Source: Streptomyces zaomyceticus
Lineage (GTDB): Bacteria; Actinomycetota; Actinomycetes; Streptomycetales; Streptomycetaceae
Length of the DNA: 64,000 nucleotides
Assembly (NCBI RefSeq): GCF_014656215.1
Contig: NZ_BNBZ01000029.1
Coordinates: forward strand, 27,785 to 91,784
Reading direction: 5' to 3'
Shown one piece after another: positions 56,409 through 63,937 of the stretch. A program made the translations under genes and the position numbers. The notes below the pieces were generated by a model. That model did no database searches. It saw only the letters and a list, made by a program, of their open reading frames with translations, and was not told the origin of the DNA. Positions within the stretch are counted from its first letter, which is position 1. Each line of letters opens with the position of its first letter.

Positions 56409-56615
56409 CTACTTCTTGGTGGCGTTCTTCTCGGCGCGTTCGCGGGCGCCGTCGAGGAGGCGGTCGACCTTCTTCTCCAGGTCGCCCTGGTAGACGGTCT
56501 CGCCCGCGACTCCCCGCTTGGCCATGCGGCCGACGTACCAGGCGAACTTGGCCTTTTCGCCGGTGGTGAGCGGGGGGTGCTTGGGGTCGTACTCGGCGTT
56601 CTTCTTGCTGGTCAT
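56409..56615 (-). CDS. Small element protein (DUF6257-like)
   Basis: 68 aa, soluble and charged: PPLTTGEKAKFAWYVGRMAKRG, then YQGDLEKKVDRLLDGARERAE. I recall similar proteins in Streptomyces elements as DUF6257, which needs checking. It lies between the TraB-like gene and the spread-like gene. Confidence 0.7.
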   Translation of the reverse strand: MTSKKNAEYDPKHPPLTTGEKAKFAWYVGRMAKRGVAGETVYQGDLEKKVDRLLDGARERAEKNATKK

Positions 56616-56692
56616 GACGCGGTCCCTTCTGGTGCCGGGGCTGTCCCGACTCCCCTCACCGCCCGTACGTCGACGGGCGGATCGGGCAGTCG

Positions 56693-57067
56693 TCAGCGAC
56701 GGCGCTTGCGAGTCTTGGCGAGGGTCTTCGCGGCGGCCTTGCCGTCCGGGCCGCCGACCGACTTCACGACGGACACGACGCCCCAGGCGAGGACGGCGGC
56801 GAGGAACGCGAGGAGAGCGAGGTTGGCGGCGATCGCGGTGAGCGCGCCGACGAGCAGGGGGCCGAAGTAGACCCCGGAGGCGACGGTGCCGGCGCCGATC
56901 CCGGAGCCGAGCGCGATCCGCTGGACGGTGCGGTCCGGCGGCGCCTGGTGGATGTGCTGATGGACCACCTGCGGGGCGGTCGGCTGGACGGCGGGGAGGT
57001 GGTCGGCGTAGGCGTAGGTACCGTCCGGGAGCCGGATCACGCTGGAGGGTTCGGGGAGGTTCGACAT
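56693..57067 (-). CDS. Spread (Spd)-like membrane protein
   Basis: 124 aa from MSNLPEPSSVIRLPDGTY. Two hydrophobic helices (GAGTVASGVYFGPLLVGALTA and the following LALLAFLAAVLAWGVVSVV) and a strongly basic tail ending KTRKRRR. It fits the small Spd proteins that help transferred DNA spread through mycelium. The identity is by character and context. Confidence 0.75.
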   Translation of the reverse strand: MSNLPEPSSVIRLPDGTYAYADHLPAVQPTAPQVVHQHIHQAPPDRTVQRIALGSGIGAGTVASGVYFGPLLVGALTAIAANLALLAFLAAVLAWGVVSVVKSVGGPDGKAAAKTLAKTRKRRR

Positions 57068-57108
57068 GGGTTCTCCCAGGTCAGTAGGGGCCGCTACAGT
57101 CACGGGCC

Positions 57109-57270
57109 ATGGGGGCTCAGCAGAGGCGTACGAGGCCGTGCAAGTGGTGCGGGCGACAGCTCGTGTACCGGTCTTGGTGGCGCTCGCGCCGGTACTGCAA
57201 CCGGTGGCATCAGGTGCGGAAGTGGATCGCGCGGATCGTCGAAACAATCGGGGAGGCCGCCAGCGCCTAA
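57109..57270 (+). CDS. 53-aa basic zinc-finger-like protein, opposite to its neighbours
   Basis: ATG to TAA, 53 codons. A C-x2-C knuckle (RPCKWCGRQL) and a C-x3-H (YCNRWH) flank an Arg/Trp-rich helix (YRSWWRSRRY). The C-terminus IARIVETIGEAASA is helical. No ribosome site is obvious. TACAGT (57094-57099) ends 9 nt before the ATG, compatible with a leaderless transcript. It is the only plus-strand gene inside the transfer region. Its regular metal-ligand spacing suggests a real gene. Confidence 0.5.
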   Translation: MGAQQRRTRPCKWCGRQLVYRSWWRSRRYCNRWHQVRKWIARIVETIGEAASA

Positions 57271-57274
57271 CGGC

Positions 57275-57610
57275 TCAGGCCGCCGCAGCCTCGGGATAGG
57301 CACAGGGGCTGCACGTGCCGAGCGAGGCGGGGATGCGGTATCCGGCGTCCCGCCCGCACTCGGGGCAGACCCGCCGGGCCGCGTTCGCCCGCTCCAGGGC
57401 CGCCCACCGTGCGGGCGTCATGGGCCGGACCGGGCGGGCCAGGTCGATCCGATAGAGGAAGGCGACCAGCGGGCCGCGTCGGCGGCGGGGCCGTTCGAGC
57501 TGGGCCACCACCGGCTGACCGGCCGGCCGCAGCCCCAAAGCGCGAAGCTGCCGGAACGTCGCCAGCCCCTCAGGCGCAAGACGCCAGCGGTAGACGGGGA
57601 CAGCACTCAT
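57275..57610 (-). CDS. RRQRL-type zinc-binding protein
   Basis: 111 aa. The N-terminal segment ATFRQLRALGLRPAGQPV is the RRQRL-like element. The C-terminal zinc ribbon is CPECGRDAGY and CSPCAY. It is found widely in actinomycete elements; function is unknown. It overlaps the upstream gene by 4 bp. Confidence 0.82.
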   Translation of the reverse strand: MSAVPVYRWRLAPEGLATFRQLRALGLRPAGQPVVAQLERPRRRRGPLVAFLYRIDLARPVRPMTPARWAALERANAARRVCPECGRDAGYRIPASLGTCSPCAYPEAAAA

Positions 57611-58734
57611 GCCGCTTCACCACGTTCGCCCTTGAGGGTGTCGCGCAGCCAACGGCCCTTCTCCGGCGACGTTCGCAGGGCCTTGCGGATACCGTCGGCG
57701 GTCAACTGATCCACCGACCACGACTCGGTCAACTGCCGCGCCTCGGAGAGCAGTTCCTCCTTCGTGCGGCGTGGCTGGACCGATCGGGCGACCTGCGGGA
57801 CGCGACCGGTCGCCCGACGGCGTACGGGCTTGTCCGCCGCCATCACCGACGCCCGTCCGGTCGACTTCTCCGCCGCACCCGGTGCGGGCTCCTCCCGCTT
57901 GAACAGGTCGTCCGGGCTGGGTTCGGTCGGGGCCGGTGCGAGGGCGGGTACGGGCAGGTCAGAGGTAGACCGTTCCATCATGTTCTGTGTGGATTCCTGC
58001 GCATTTGCGGAGTCGATTGATCGGGTCGACCGGTCTACGTCCAGTTCGACCACCGGGACGTCGGCACCTGACGTGATGTTCGGGGCGACGATGGTGGCTC
58101 CGAACATCGCGGCCAGGGCCGCATCGGCTCCGGCGGTGACCCGCTGCCGCTGGACATCGAGCAGCCGATCGCCCAACGCGATGTCTCCGGCGCCGACCTT
58201 CCGCGCCAACTTCCACGACGTCCGCTCGGACCTTCCCCGGACCTTCTCATCGGGGTGGTTCGCGGCGCGGGCCCGGTGGTAGGCCAGGGCCTGGACGATC
58301 GCGGCCGCATGGGCTTCGGCCTCGGCGTCGCGGCCGTCGCGGTAGACCACGATCCGGCGGGCGAGGAACGCGGCGCCCTCGGCCGATGCGGTCATGCCCA
58401 TCGGGGTGATCGCGTAGATGACCATCTCGCCCGGACTCTTCGCGGCGGTGACGGACATCGCGGACGCGGCTGCAGGCAGGGCCCACAGGCCCGCCCGGAT
58501 CAGCTTCGGCGAGGACTGCCCCAGCAGCGTCAGGCCGAGCAGCACGATCGCCAGGACGGCGGTCGCACCCTCACCAGCCGCGACCGCCCCCACCGCCGTC
58601 CCTGCCCCGAACGCGGCCTTGATGTTGCTGTAGGTGCCGTACCCGCCGGCGCCGCCCGTGGCGAGCATCGGCACGAACGCGGCACCCAGCACGATCTTCT
58701 GGAGCCTGCTCAGCGGCTTGCCGGTCGCGCTCAT
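57607..58734 (-). CDS. Membrane protein with spread/transfer-like N-terminus
   Basis: 375 aa. About four membrane helices lie between residues 15 and 130 (IVLGAAFVPMLATGGAGG, ATAVLAIVLLGLTLLG, and others), followed by a long cytoplasmic domain. Its end (ARQLTESWSVDQLTADGIRKAL) resembles a small winged-helix. This architecture fits the SpdB/transfer proteins of AICEs. It overlaps both neighbours by 4 bp, so it is translationally coupled. Confidence 0.8.
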   Translation of the reverse strand: MSATGKPLSRLQKIVLGAAFVPMLATGGAGGYGTYSNIKAAFGAGTAVGAVAAGEGATAVLAIVLLGLTLLGQSSPKLIRAGLWALPAAASAMSVTAAKSPGEMVIYAITPMGMTASAEGAAFLARRIVVYRDGRDAEAEAHAAAIVQALAYHRARAANHPDEKVRGRSERTSWKLARKVGAGDIALGDRLLDVQRQRVTAGADAALAAMFGATIVAPNITSGADVPVVELDVDRSTRSIDSANAQESTQNMMERSTSDLPVPALAPAPTEPSPDDLFKREEPAPGAAEKSTGRASVMAADKPVRRRATGRVPQVARSVQPRRTKEELLSEARQLTESWSVDQLTADGIRKALRTSPEKGRWLRDTLKGERGEAA

Positions 58735-58997
58735 GCCGCACCGCCCGACAGTGCGACGCCGACGCGGTTGGCCAGGTCCCGGCGGGCCGCCATCACCCGG
58801 TTGCGGGCCCGGCGCAGGCGCTGGGTGTCCAGCTCGGTGACCGGGCGGTCGATGGTCATGATCTGCGCGTCGAGCAGGTCGACCTCCGCCAGGATCAGCG
58901 GAATCTCGGTCTCGATCGCGTCCAGCTCCGCGTCCGTCGGCTCACCGACGGACGGGGTGGCCGTAACAACGGCCTGAAGTGCAGCGATGGACTTCAT
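58731..58997 (-). CDS. DUF6284-type small protein
   Basis: 88 aa from MKSIAALQAVVTATPS with GAGAGGAA upstream. It forms an acidic helix then a basic helix (ELDAIETEIPLILAEVDLLD, RLRRARNRVMAARRDLANR), a helical hairpin. It is first gene of the leftward transfer operon. The DUF name is from memory. Confidence 0.75.
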   Translation of the reverse strand: MKSIAALQAVVTATPSVGEPTDAELDAIETEIPLILAEVDLLDAQIMTIDRPVTELDTQRLRRARNRVMAARRDLANRVGVALSGGAA

Positions 58998-59460
58998 AGG
59001 GTGTGTTCCTCTCATCCAGGAACGGCCCGAAACGACCCCCCGGTGTTCCACCACCGGGGGGTCCCGCCGTTGAAACCAGGGGAATCTCCTCCGGCTCCCC
59101 TCCACCCCGCCCGTACGGACACCCCGCGAACGGGGCCCGGACGGGCAGGGGAGGCAACCGGCCGCAGCCCATCGGGGGCTGCGGAGTCGGATGTCGTTCT
59201 GACGGCCGCTCTCCCCAGGTGCGGGTTGCGGTGCGCCCTCTGTTCAGTTCTCAAGTCGACCCAAGCGCTCGGGGCGAATCAGTCGACAACTCGACGACCG
59301 ACGCGCACTCCCGAACTGACGTGCATAGCTACGTACCTGACACCCCGTCCAGCTTGTCTGGAGGAGTGACGTGCCATCAGTTTGTAGATGCAGGGTTGGC
59401 GAGTCAAGCCCCCTGGTCTAACTTGTACGGAGGAGTTGGTTCGACGTTGGAAAGGGCATC
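58998..59460. promoter_or_regulatory. Divergent control region of the element
   Basis: 463 bp without a gene between the leftward transfer operon and the rightward GntR gene. It holds a 12-bp hairpin (59034-59045 with 59052-59063), a second GC-rich hairpin near 59112-59148, the 12-mer GCATAGCTACGT (59323-59334), and two direct copies of CTTGTNNGGAGGAGT at about 59354 and 59422. Confidence 0.6.
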
Positions 59461-60231
59461 GTGCGACGTGGCATGACGAAGGCTCAGGAGATTGCCGCTG
59501 ATCTGCGGGATCAGATCGCGAGGGGGGCGCTGACCCCTGGCGACCCGCTGCCCAGCGAATCGAAGATGATGGCGGAATACGGATACAGCCGCGAGACGAT
59601 CCGCGCCGGCGTGCGCGTGCTCGTCGATGAGGGGCTGGTCGTCACCGGGCAGGGGCAGGGCAAGTACGTCCGCGAGGACTACCCGCCCGTGGTGTGGAAC
59701 TGGTCGACGCTAGAGAGCCGCAGCCGACACGAGAACTCGGCCGAGGGCAAAACGGCTGGGGACCAGTGGGCCAGTGCCGTAGCTCAAGAGGGCAAGGCGC
59801 CACGGCAAGAGATCACGGTGTCCATCGTCGTGCCGCCAAAGCACGTGCGCGACTCCCTCGCCCTGCCGGATGGCGGCTTGGCAGTCGCCCGGAAGCGGAT
59901 CCGGTACGTCGACAATCGTCCGTACGCGTTGGCGGACTCGTACTTCCCTCAGGAGCTGGTTGCGGGCACTCTCCTGATGGAGCCGCGCGACGTCTCGGCT
60001 CCTGGCGGGGTGCTCGCGTCGGTGGGCTTGATCCAGGCCAAGTACAAGGACGAGATCGCGGTTCGCATGCCGACGAAACAGGAAGCCGAGCTGCTGGCGC
60101 TGCCCGCGGCAACGCCAGTAGCGGAGCACACCCGCACGGGCTATGACGCAGACGGCAAGCCGCTGCGTTGCATGGTCACCATTCTCCCCGGAGACAGGCA
60201 CAAGATCCTCTATGAAGTCGACACCGACTGA
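59461..60231 (+). CDS. GntR-family regulator with UTRA domain (KorSA-like)
   Basis: 256 aa. The winged HTH is at about 5-75 (AQEIAADLRDQIARGALTPGDPLPSESKM then YSRETIRAGVRVLVDEGLV). The UTRA effector domain covers about 115-250. KorSA-type regulators repress replication and transfer genes of Streptomyces elements. The start is GTG 59461; an ATG at 59473 is also possible. The stop overlaps the acetyltransferase start by 20 bp. Confidence 0.88.
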   Translation: MRRGMTKAQEIAADLRDQIARGALTPGDPLPSESKMMAEYGYSRETIRAGVRVLVDEGLVVTGQGQGKYVREDYPPVVWNWSTLESRSRHENSAEGKTAGDQWASAVAQEGKAPRQEITVSIVVPPKHVRDSLALPDGGLAVARKRIRYVDNRPYALADSYFPQELVAGTLLMEPRDVSAPGGVLASVGLIQAKYKDEIAVRMPTKQEAELLALPAATPVAEHTRTGYDADGKPLRCMVTILPGDRHKILYEVDTD

Positions 60232-60811
60232 GTTCCTCCGCCCCGCGAGGGCGGAGGACGTACCGGCTCTGATGGCGCTGCGGACCGAGGCCGAGTCTTG
60301 GCTCGGAACCAAGGGCACTGATCAGTGGAGCGATCCCGAGACTGGGACCAAGGCGATTTCCAAGTGGCGTGCCTCGATTGACGAGGGGCGCGCCTGGGTC
60401 GTTGAGGGTGACGCTGGCGCCGTTCTTGCAACCGTGAGCCGTGGTCCTGTCGATCGGGACTTCTGGATGGACGATGACCACCCAGAATCGGCGCTCTACC
60501 TCTACAAGCTGATTGTCAGCCGCCGCGCGGCAGGCCGGCGGCTTGGCGAGCGCATCGTGGACTGGACGTCTCGTCTAGCTGCAGTGGAAGGGCGGGACTG
60601 GGTGCGCATCGACACCTGGCGCACGAACACGGGACTGCACTCCTACTACGAACGTCTCGGGTTCACTCACGTGCGAACAGAAGCGCCCGCTCACCGCCTC
60701 TCGGGATGGCTGGCGCAGCGCCCGGTTCACGTCCTAAGCCGTCCAGAGGCGCCACTGACTGTGGGAGCTAGGGATCGCTCAGAGCGGGAGGCAGTACCCA
60801 GGCCACGATAA
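60212..60811 (+). CDS. GNAT-family acetyltransferase
   Basis: 199 aa from the ATG at 60212, 20 bp inside the GntR gene. The GNAT fold shows the acetyl-CoA loop LIVSRRAAGRRLGERIVDW and the C-terminal YYERLGFTHV. The substrate is unknown. The strong overlap with the regulator means coupled translation; a metabolic enzyme often occupies this position in AICEs. Confidence 0.88.
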   Translation: MKSTPTEFLRPARAEDVPALMALRTEAESWLGTKGTDQWSDPETGTKAISKWRASIDEGRAWVVEGDAGAVLATVSRGPVDRDFWMDDDHPESALYLYKLIVSRRAAGRRLGERIVDWTSRLAAVEGRDWVRIDTWRTNTGLHSYYERLGFTHVRTEAPAHRLSGWLAQRPVHVLSRPEAPLTVGARDRSEREAVPRPR

Positions 60812-60816
60812 GCACC

Positions 60817-60847
60817 AAGTCCGGCCGAGCATCACTCGGCCGGACTT
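60817..60847 (+). terminator. Terminator after the acetyltransferase
   Basis: A 13-bp stem AAGTCCGGCCGAG with its complement, loop of 5, followed by TTTCT. Confidence 0.85.
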
Positions 60848-60927
60848 TCTGCGCTCCGGAAAACTGGCTCTCAGGTCTCGCCAGTAGAAGCCCGAACACA
60901 TAAGCCAGGTGTCATCGATGCGCATAG

Positions 60928-61518
60928 CTACGTGCTGGCGCTGCCAAGGCTAGGCATCTGAGCGGCTGTGGCTTCACCAGGGTTCAGGGCACCTTGCGCC
61001 GCCTCAACAAAGGCGATCCGGAGGGGCCCGAGCGCGTTGCGACATGAGATGACCCTGGCTCGGCAGTCGCTTGCCTGGGTGGTGTCATCAGTGCGGTGGG
61101 CGTCGCGCATCCTCATCACGGCGGCCCAGTATCGGTCTACCGCGTTGTAAAGTTCGCGAACTCTTTCGCCCACGTGAGCTGGCCCTTCGAGAAACGCCTC
61201 ATGAGTCGCACTCATTAGGCAGGCTCGATCCTCGCGAGCCCCTGGCAGAATCTCCTCGAACGCTTCTGCGTCGTGAGCGACTGACGTCAGATCAGCCACC
61301 TTAGTTTGGACCGTACCGACCGCCTTGATGAACGTCGCGTAAGCCTGTCGACGTTGCTGATGCCTTGCCTCTCCCTGGGCGTAACGGAGTTGCTCCTGCT
61401 GGACCAGCAGGTTGGTCTTTGCCTGCGCTTGTGCTGCACGAGTTGTGAACCAGCCAGTAGTGGCGCTGGCTATGATCGCCGCGCCGGCGGCGACCAGCGC
61501 CACCCAGAGAGCATCCAT
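60928..61518 (-). CDS. Unrecognised membrane-anchored coiled-coil protein at the right end of the element
   Basis: 196 aa from MDALWVALVAAGAAIIASA. One N-terminal helix is followed by a Gln/Arg-rich coiled coil (QAQAKTNLLVQQEQLRYAQ, then HQQRRQAYATFIKAVGTV) and a helical C-terminal half. Membrane helix plus coiled coil is seen in several phage-defence and stress proteins, but no family was identified. It lies between the GNAT terminator and attR, the usual cargo position. Confidence 0.65.
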   Translation of the reverse strand: MDALWVALVAAGAAIIASATTGWFTTRAAQAQAKTNLLVQQEQLRYAQGEARHQQRRQAYATFIKAVGTVQTKVADLTSVAHDAEAFEEILPGAREDRACLMSATHEAFLEGPAHVGERVRELYNAVDRYWAAVMRMRDAHRTDDTTQASDCRARVISCRNALGPLRIAFVEAAQGALNPGEATAAQMPSLGSAST

Positions 61519-61598
61519 GGCCCGAGCATATGGTTTGCGGTCTGGATGGGACCGGCGCTCTGACGTTAACGACAGCCCCGCGAGACCGGGCCGCTTGG

Positions 61599-61618
61599 CC
61601 GTCTCAGTTTCCGTCTCA
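61599..61618. repeat. Right 20-bp candidate arm-type integrase site
   Basis: It is identical to 48396-48415 and lies 117 bp inside attR. Here the second CCGTCTCA is followed by TTCA instead of GTTG. Confidence 0.6.
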
Positions 61619-61734
61619 TTCACTGACGTACAGCACCGTTCGGCACCGGCCAAACGCATGGCGCCGACAGTCCGCAGGTCCTGCATGAACACAGGTGAAC
61701 GGCCCTGAACAAGTCCTTGACCAGGGCCAGCAGA

Positions 61735-61852
61735 CTTGGAAAGCGTGTTGGGGGCAACCCCTCACGAGTTCGAATCTCGTATCCTCCGCCATTGCTCTCA
61801 CCGGGCAATACGTTGAAGGGCCCCACCGTTCGCGGTGGGGCCCTTCGACGTT
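61735..61852. repeat. attR: 118-bp copy of the attachment site
   Basis: It contains the tRNA-Ser 3' half without its 5' half, the CCA and the complete terminator hairpin (61815-61846). It is a perfect copy of attL. Confidence 0.95.
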
Positions 61853-62035
61853 GTGCCGGAGCATGGAGCCGGCGAGGTGCATGTACCAGGCGCGCGTCCA
61901 TGCCGACCCTCCCGGCCCCGCCCCATGATCGCGTCCACGATCCGTCGGCAACGCCGATCAGCGGAGAGGACAGTCACGGTCCCGGCCGTGTGACGAGCGT
62001 CGCGCAGGGGTCCGTCCCGCACACCGGCTCGAACC
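61853..62035 (-). pseudogene. Frameshifted remnant of a second integrase
   Basis: Translated, this stretch gives RDARHTAGTV and IVDAIMG in one frame, then AWYMHLAGSM in another. These match LHDARHTAGTV, VIVDAIMG and ARYMHITGPM of the intact integrase. The order and strand are the same and the catalytic His-x-x-Arg and Tyr are recognisable. Small indels break the frame near 61920, and the last 25 codons are missing. It is diverged, not a recent copy, so it derives from an older relative of the element. Confidence 0.85.
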
Positions 62036-62083
62036 TCATGGCGTTCCGTGCCGAGACCTGGAGGGCGCCTGCGCCGTGGCCCG

Positions 62084-62296
62084 TCAGGCGAAGTACGACC
62101 TGAATTCGGCGAGGGTGATCCGCCGATCGCCGTCCGTGTCGGCGCCGCGGACGAAGTCGGCGAGCCTGACGCCCTGGATGGAGGCGTCGTTGGCCTGTCC
62201 GTAGTCCCTCAGCTCCCGCAGGCGGATCTCTCCGTCCCCGTCTGTGTCGATCTTCGCGAACAGGGCTTCAACCTCGGCACCGGTCAACTCGCTCAC
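62084..62296 (-). CDS. Small EF-hand calcium-binding protein
   Basis: 70 aa with two EF-hand loops: DTDGDGEIRLRE and DTDGDRRITLAE, each with Asp at positions 1, 3 and 5 and a glutamate at 12. It is a calerythrin-like soluble calcium sensor or buffer. Complete; immediately after the integrase remnant. Confidence 0.9.
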   Translation of the reverse strand: MSELTGAEVEALFAKIDTDGDGEIRLRELRDYGQANDASIQGVRLADFVRGADTDGDRRITLAEFRSYFA

Positions 62297-62764
62297 TGCG
62301 CGTCCTCATCTCTCTCGGGAAACGTCGGTTTGCGGCGGCATCACCGGACGCCGCACAGGAGGCCGGGAGCAGCGCGGCCCATCGGCGCAGGAGGCCCCGT
62401 ACGTCCGGCCGGTCAGCGACCCCGCCGTTGTGGTGCCGACGGAGGGCCGACTCGTGGCACGGCCAGGCTGGCGCCAAGCCACCGCCACCATTGCGACGCT
62501 ATCCACACCGAAGGCTCTGTACCATCCCCAAAGGGTTGATTTCACCCGATAGGTGCAGGTCAGAGTGCGGGCGGCACGGACGATGCCTGCGTTGACCACG
62601 AGAGGGTCGGCCCACTTCCCGGCCCCGGGCCCGGGGCGCCCAAGCCCTCACGGGTGCCCCAGGTGATGGCGATCGGACTTGCGGACGGACTCGGCGAGGG
62701 CGGCGAAGACATGGCCTGCTTCGCCGTCTCGATTCGCTTCTCATGCAGTGCGGTTCAGCCTCGT
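62297..62764. other. Gene-free stretch between EF-hand and TetR genes
   Basis: 468 bp. Possible reading frames here are biased shadow frames without recognisable domains or ribosome sites. I see no repeat or RNA structure. Confidence 0.4.
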
Positions 62765-63403
62765 TCAGGCCAGGCCGGCGGACGCGACGAGGCCCGCTTC
62801 GAGGAGATCGAAGGTGTACGTGGCCTCCGGGGCCACCGTGGCCGCGATGCGGTCGTTGGACTCCCCGGCGAGGGTGAGCTCCTGGATGCGCTGGAACAGC
62901 AGACGGTGGGCGGCTCCGAGGAGCGCCGCGGCGGCCCGGGGCGCGATGGTCGGCGAGTCGGCGGGGGCGGCTGCCGCGAGGGCCTCGGCGAGGGCCTCCT
63001 CGCGCCGGTCGTGCAGTTCGCGCAGCCGGGCGGTCAGGGTGGGACTGTCGGCGATCATGCGGGCGAACTCCGGACCGGCGAAGCCGGCGACGGGGTCGCA
63101 CCGCTCGACCGCTGCGGCGAACTCCCGACGCAGCACGGCGAGCGCCGACTCACCGGCGGCCCGGCCGGCGACCGCGCGGGCCAGCGTCGCGGTGAACTCC
63201 TCGTGATGGTCGAGGGCCATGTCCTCCTTCCGCGGGAAGTAGTTGGTGACCGTCTTCTTGGCGACGCGGGCAGCCGTGGCGATCTCGGCGATGGTCGTCT
63301 GCTCGAAGCCCTGCTCGATGAAGAGGCGGGTGGCGTGGTCGGAGATCAGCTGCCTGGTCTCCTGCTTCTTGGACTCGCGGAGTCCCATGCCCTCGGTACC
63401 CAT
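62765..63403 (-). CDS. TetR-family regulator
   Basis: 212 aa. The N-terminal HTH is ISDHATRLFIEQGFEQTTIAEIATAARVAKKTVTNYF in pattern, with a variable helical C-terminal effector domain (MIADSPTLTARLRELHDRRE). It is divergent from the VOC gene, and their promoters share a CGTAA/TTACG cluster. It most likely represses itself and the VOC gene. Confidence 0.9.
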   Translation of the reverse strand: MGTEGMGLRESKKQETRQLISDHATRLFIEQGFEQTTIAEIATAARVAKKTVTNYFPRKEDMALDHHEEFTATLARAVAGRAAGESALAVLRREFAAAVERCDPVAGFAGPEFARMIADSPTLTARLRELHDRREEALAEALAAAAPADSPTIAPRAAAALLGAAHRLLFQRIQELTLAGESNDRIAATVAPEATYTFDLLEAGLVASAGLA

Positions 63404-63435
63404 GAGCGAATCTTACCCTCGACGCAAAAATATCC

Positions 63436-63479
63436 TTGACGCACCCACCCGGGCCTGCGTAAAGTTACGTCCGTCGTAA
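63436..63479 (+). promoter_or_regulatory. Promoter and operator of the VOC gene
   Basis: TTGACG (63436-63441), an 18-bp spacer and TAAAGT (63460-63465) form a sigma70-type promoter. CGTAA-N2-TTACG (63458-63469) and a third CGTAA (63475-63479) overlap it and suggest TetR binding. Confidence 0.55.
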
Positions 63480-63547
63480 AAATCGCCCCGTTGAAGTTAT
63501 TTGCGGTGGCGTGCCGTACCGAAGTGCCGAGCTGCCGAGGAGCCACC

Positions 63548-63937
63548 GTGAACGTCTCTGCCTCCACCCTCTCCCTCACCGTCGCCGACGTGGACGCCTC
63601 CCTGGCCTTCCTCACCACCCACCTCGACTACCAGGTGGCCATGGCCGCCGACGGCTTCGCCTCACTCACCCGCGAGGACGCGGCCGTCGACATCGTGCTG
63701 CTCGCCCGGGGCACCGAGGTCCTCCCGCCCGAGCAGCGCGAGCAGCAGGCCGCCGGCCTGATCCTGGCGCTGACCGTCACCGACCTCGCGGCGGAGGAAG
63801 CCCGCCTGCGCGCCGCCGGCGCACCGATCACGATGCCGCTGCGCGAAGAGCCCTGGGGCGAGCGGCTGTTCCAGCTGACCGACCCCAACGGAGTCGTCGT
63901 CCAGCTCGTCGAATGGGTCACCCCGAGCACTTCCTGA
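63548..63937 (+). CDS. Glyoxalase/VOC-superfamily protein
   Basis: 129 aa from a GTG with GAGGAG 5 nt upstream, preferred to an ATG 57 bp earlier. Single VOC domain: TLSLTVADVDASLAFLTTHL at the start and LFQLTDPNGVVVQLVEW at the end. Members are metal-dependent dioxygenases, glyoxalases or resistance proteins; the activity is not predictable. Likely controlled by the divergent TetR. Confidence 0.87.
   Translation: MNVSASTLSLTVADVDASLAFLTTHLDYQVAMAADGFASLTREDAAVDIVLLARGTEVLPPEQREQQAAGLILALTVTDLAAEEARLRAAGAPITMPLREEPWGERLFQLTDPNGVVVQLVEWVTPSTS

Larger units (their letters stand above)
48276..61852. mobile_element. AICE-type integrative and conjugative element in tRNA-Ser
   Basis: Perfect 118-bp direct repeats (48276-48393 and 61735-61852) bound a 13,459-bp insertion unit. 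The content in order is integrase, excisionase, iteron-like region, AAA ATPase, primase-polymerase, C5-methyltransferase, small membrane proteins, FtsK/TraB translocase, spread-like proteins, GntR regulator and acetyltransferase, and an unrecognised membrane protein. This is the gene set of actinomycete integrative conjugative elements, which excise, replicate as plasmids and move double-stranded DNA through one TraB pump. All core modules look intact, so mobility is plausible. Confidence 0.93.

Noticed and set aside
62306..62599. 97-codon minus-strand frame in the gap before the TetR gene
   Set aside because: No domain, poor ribosome site and mixed composition; more likely spurious.
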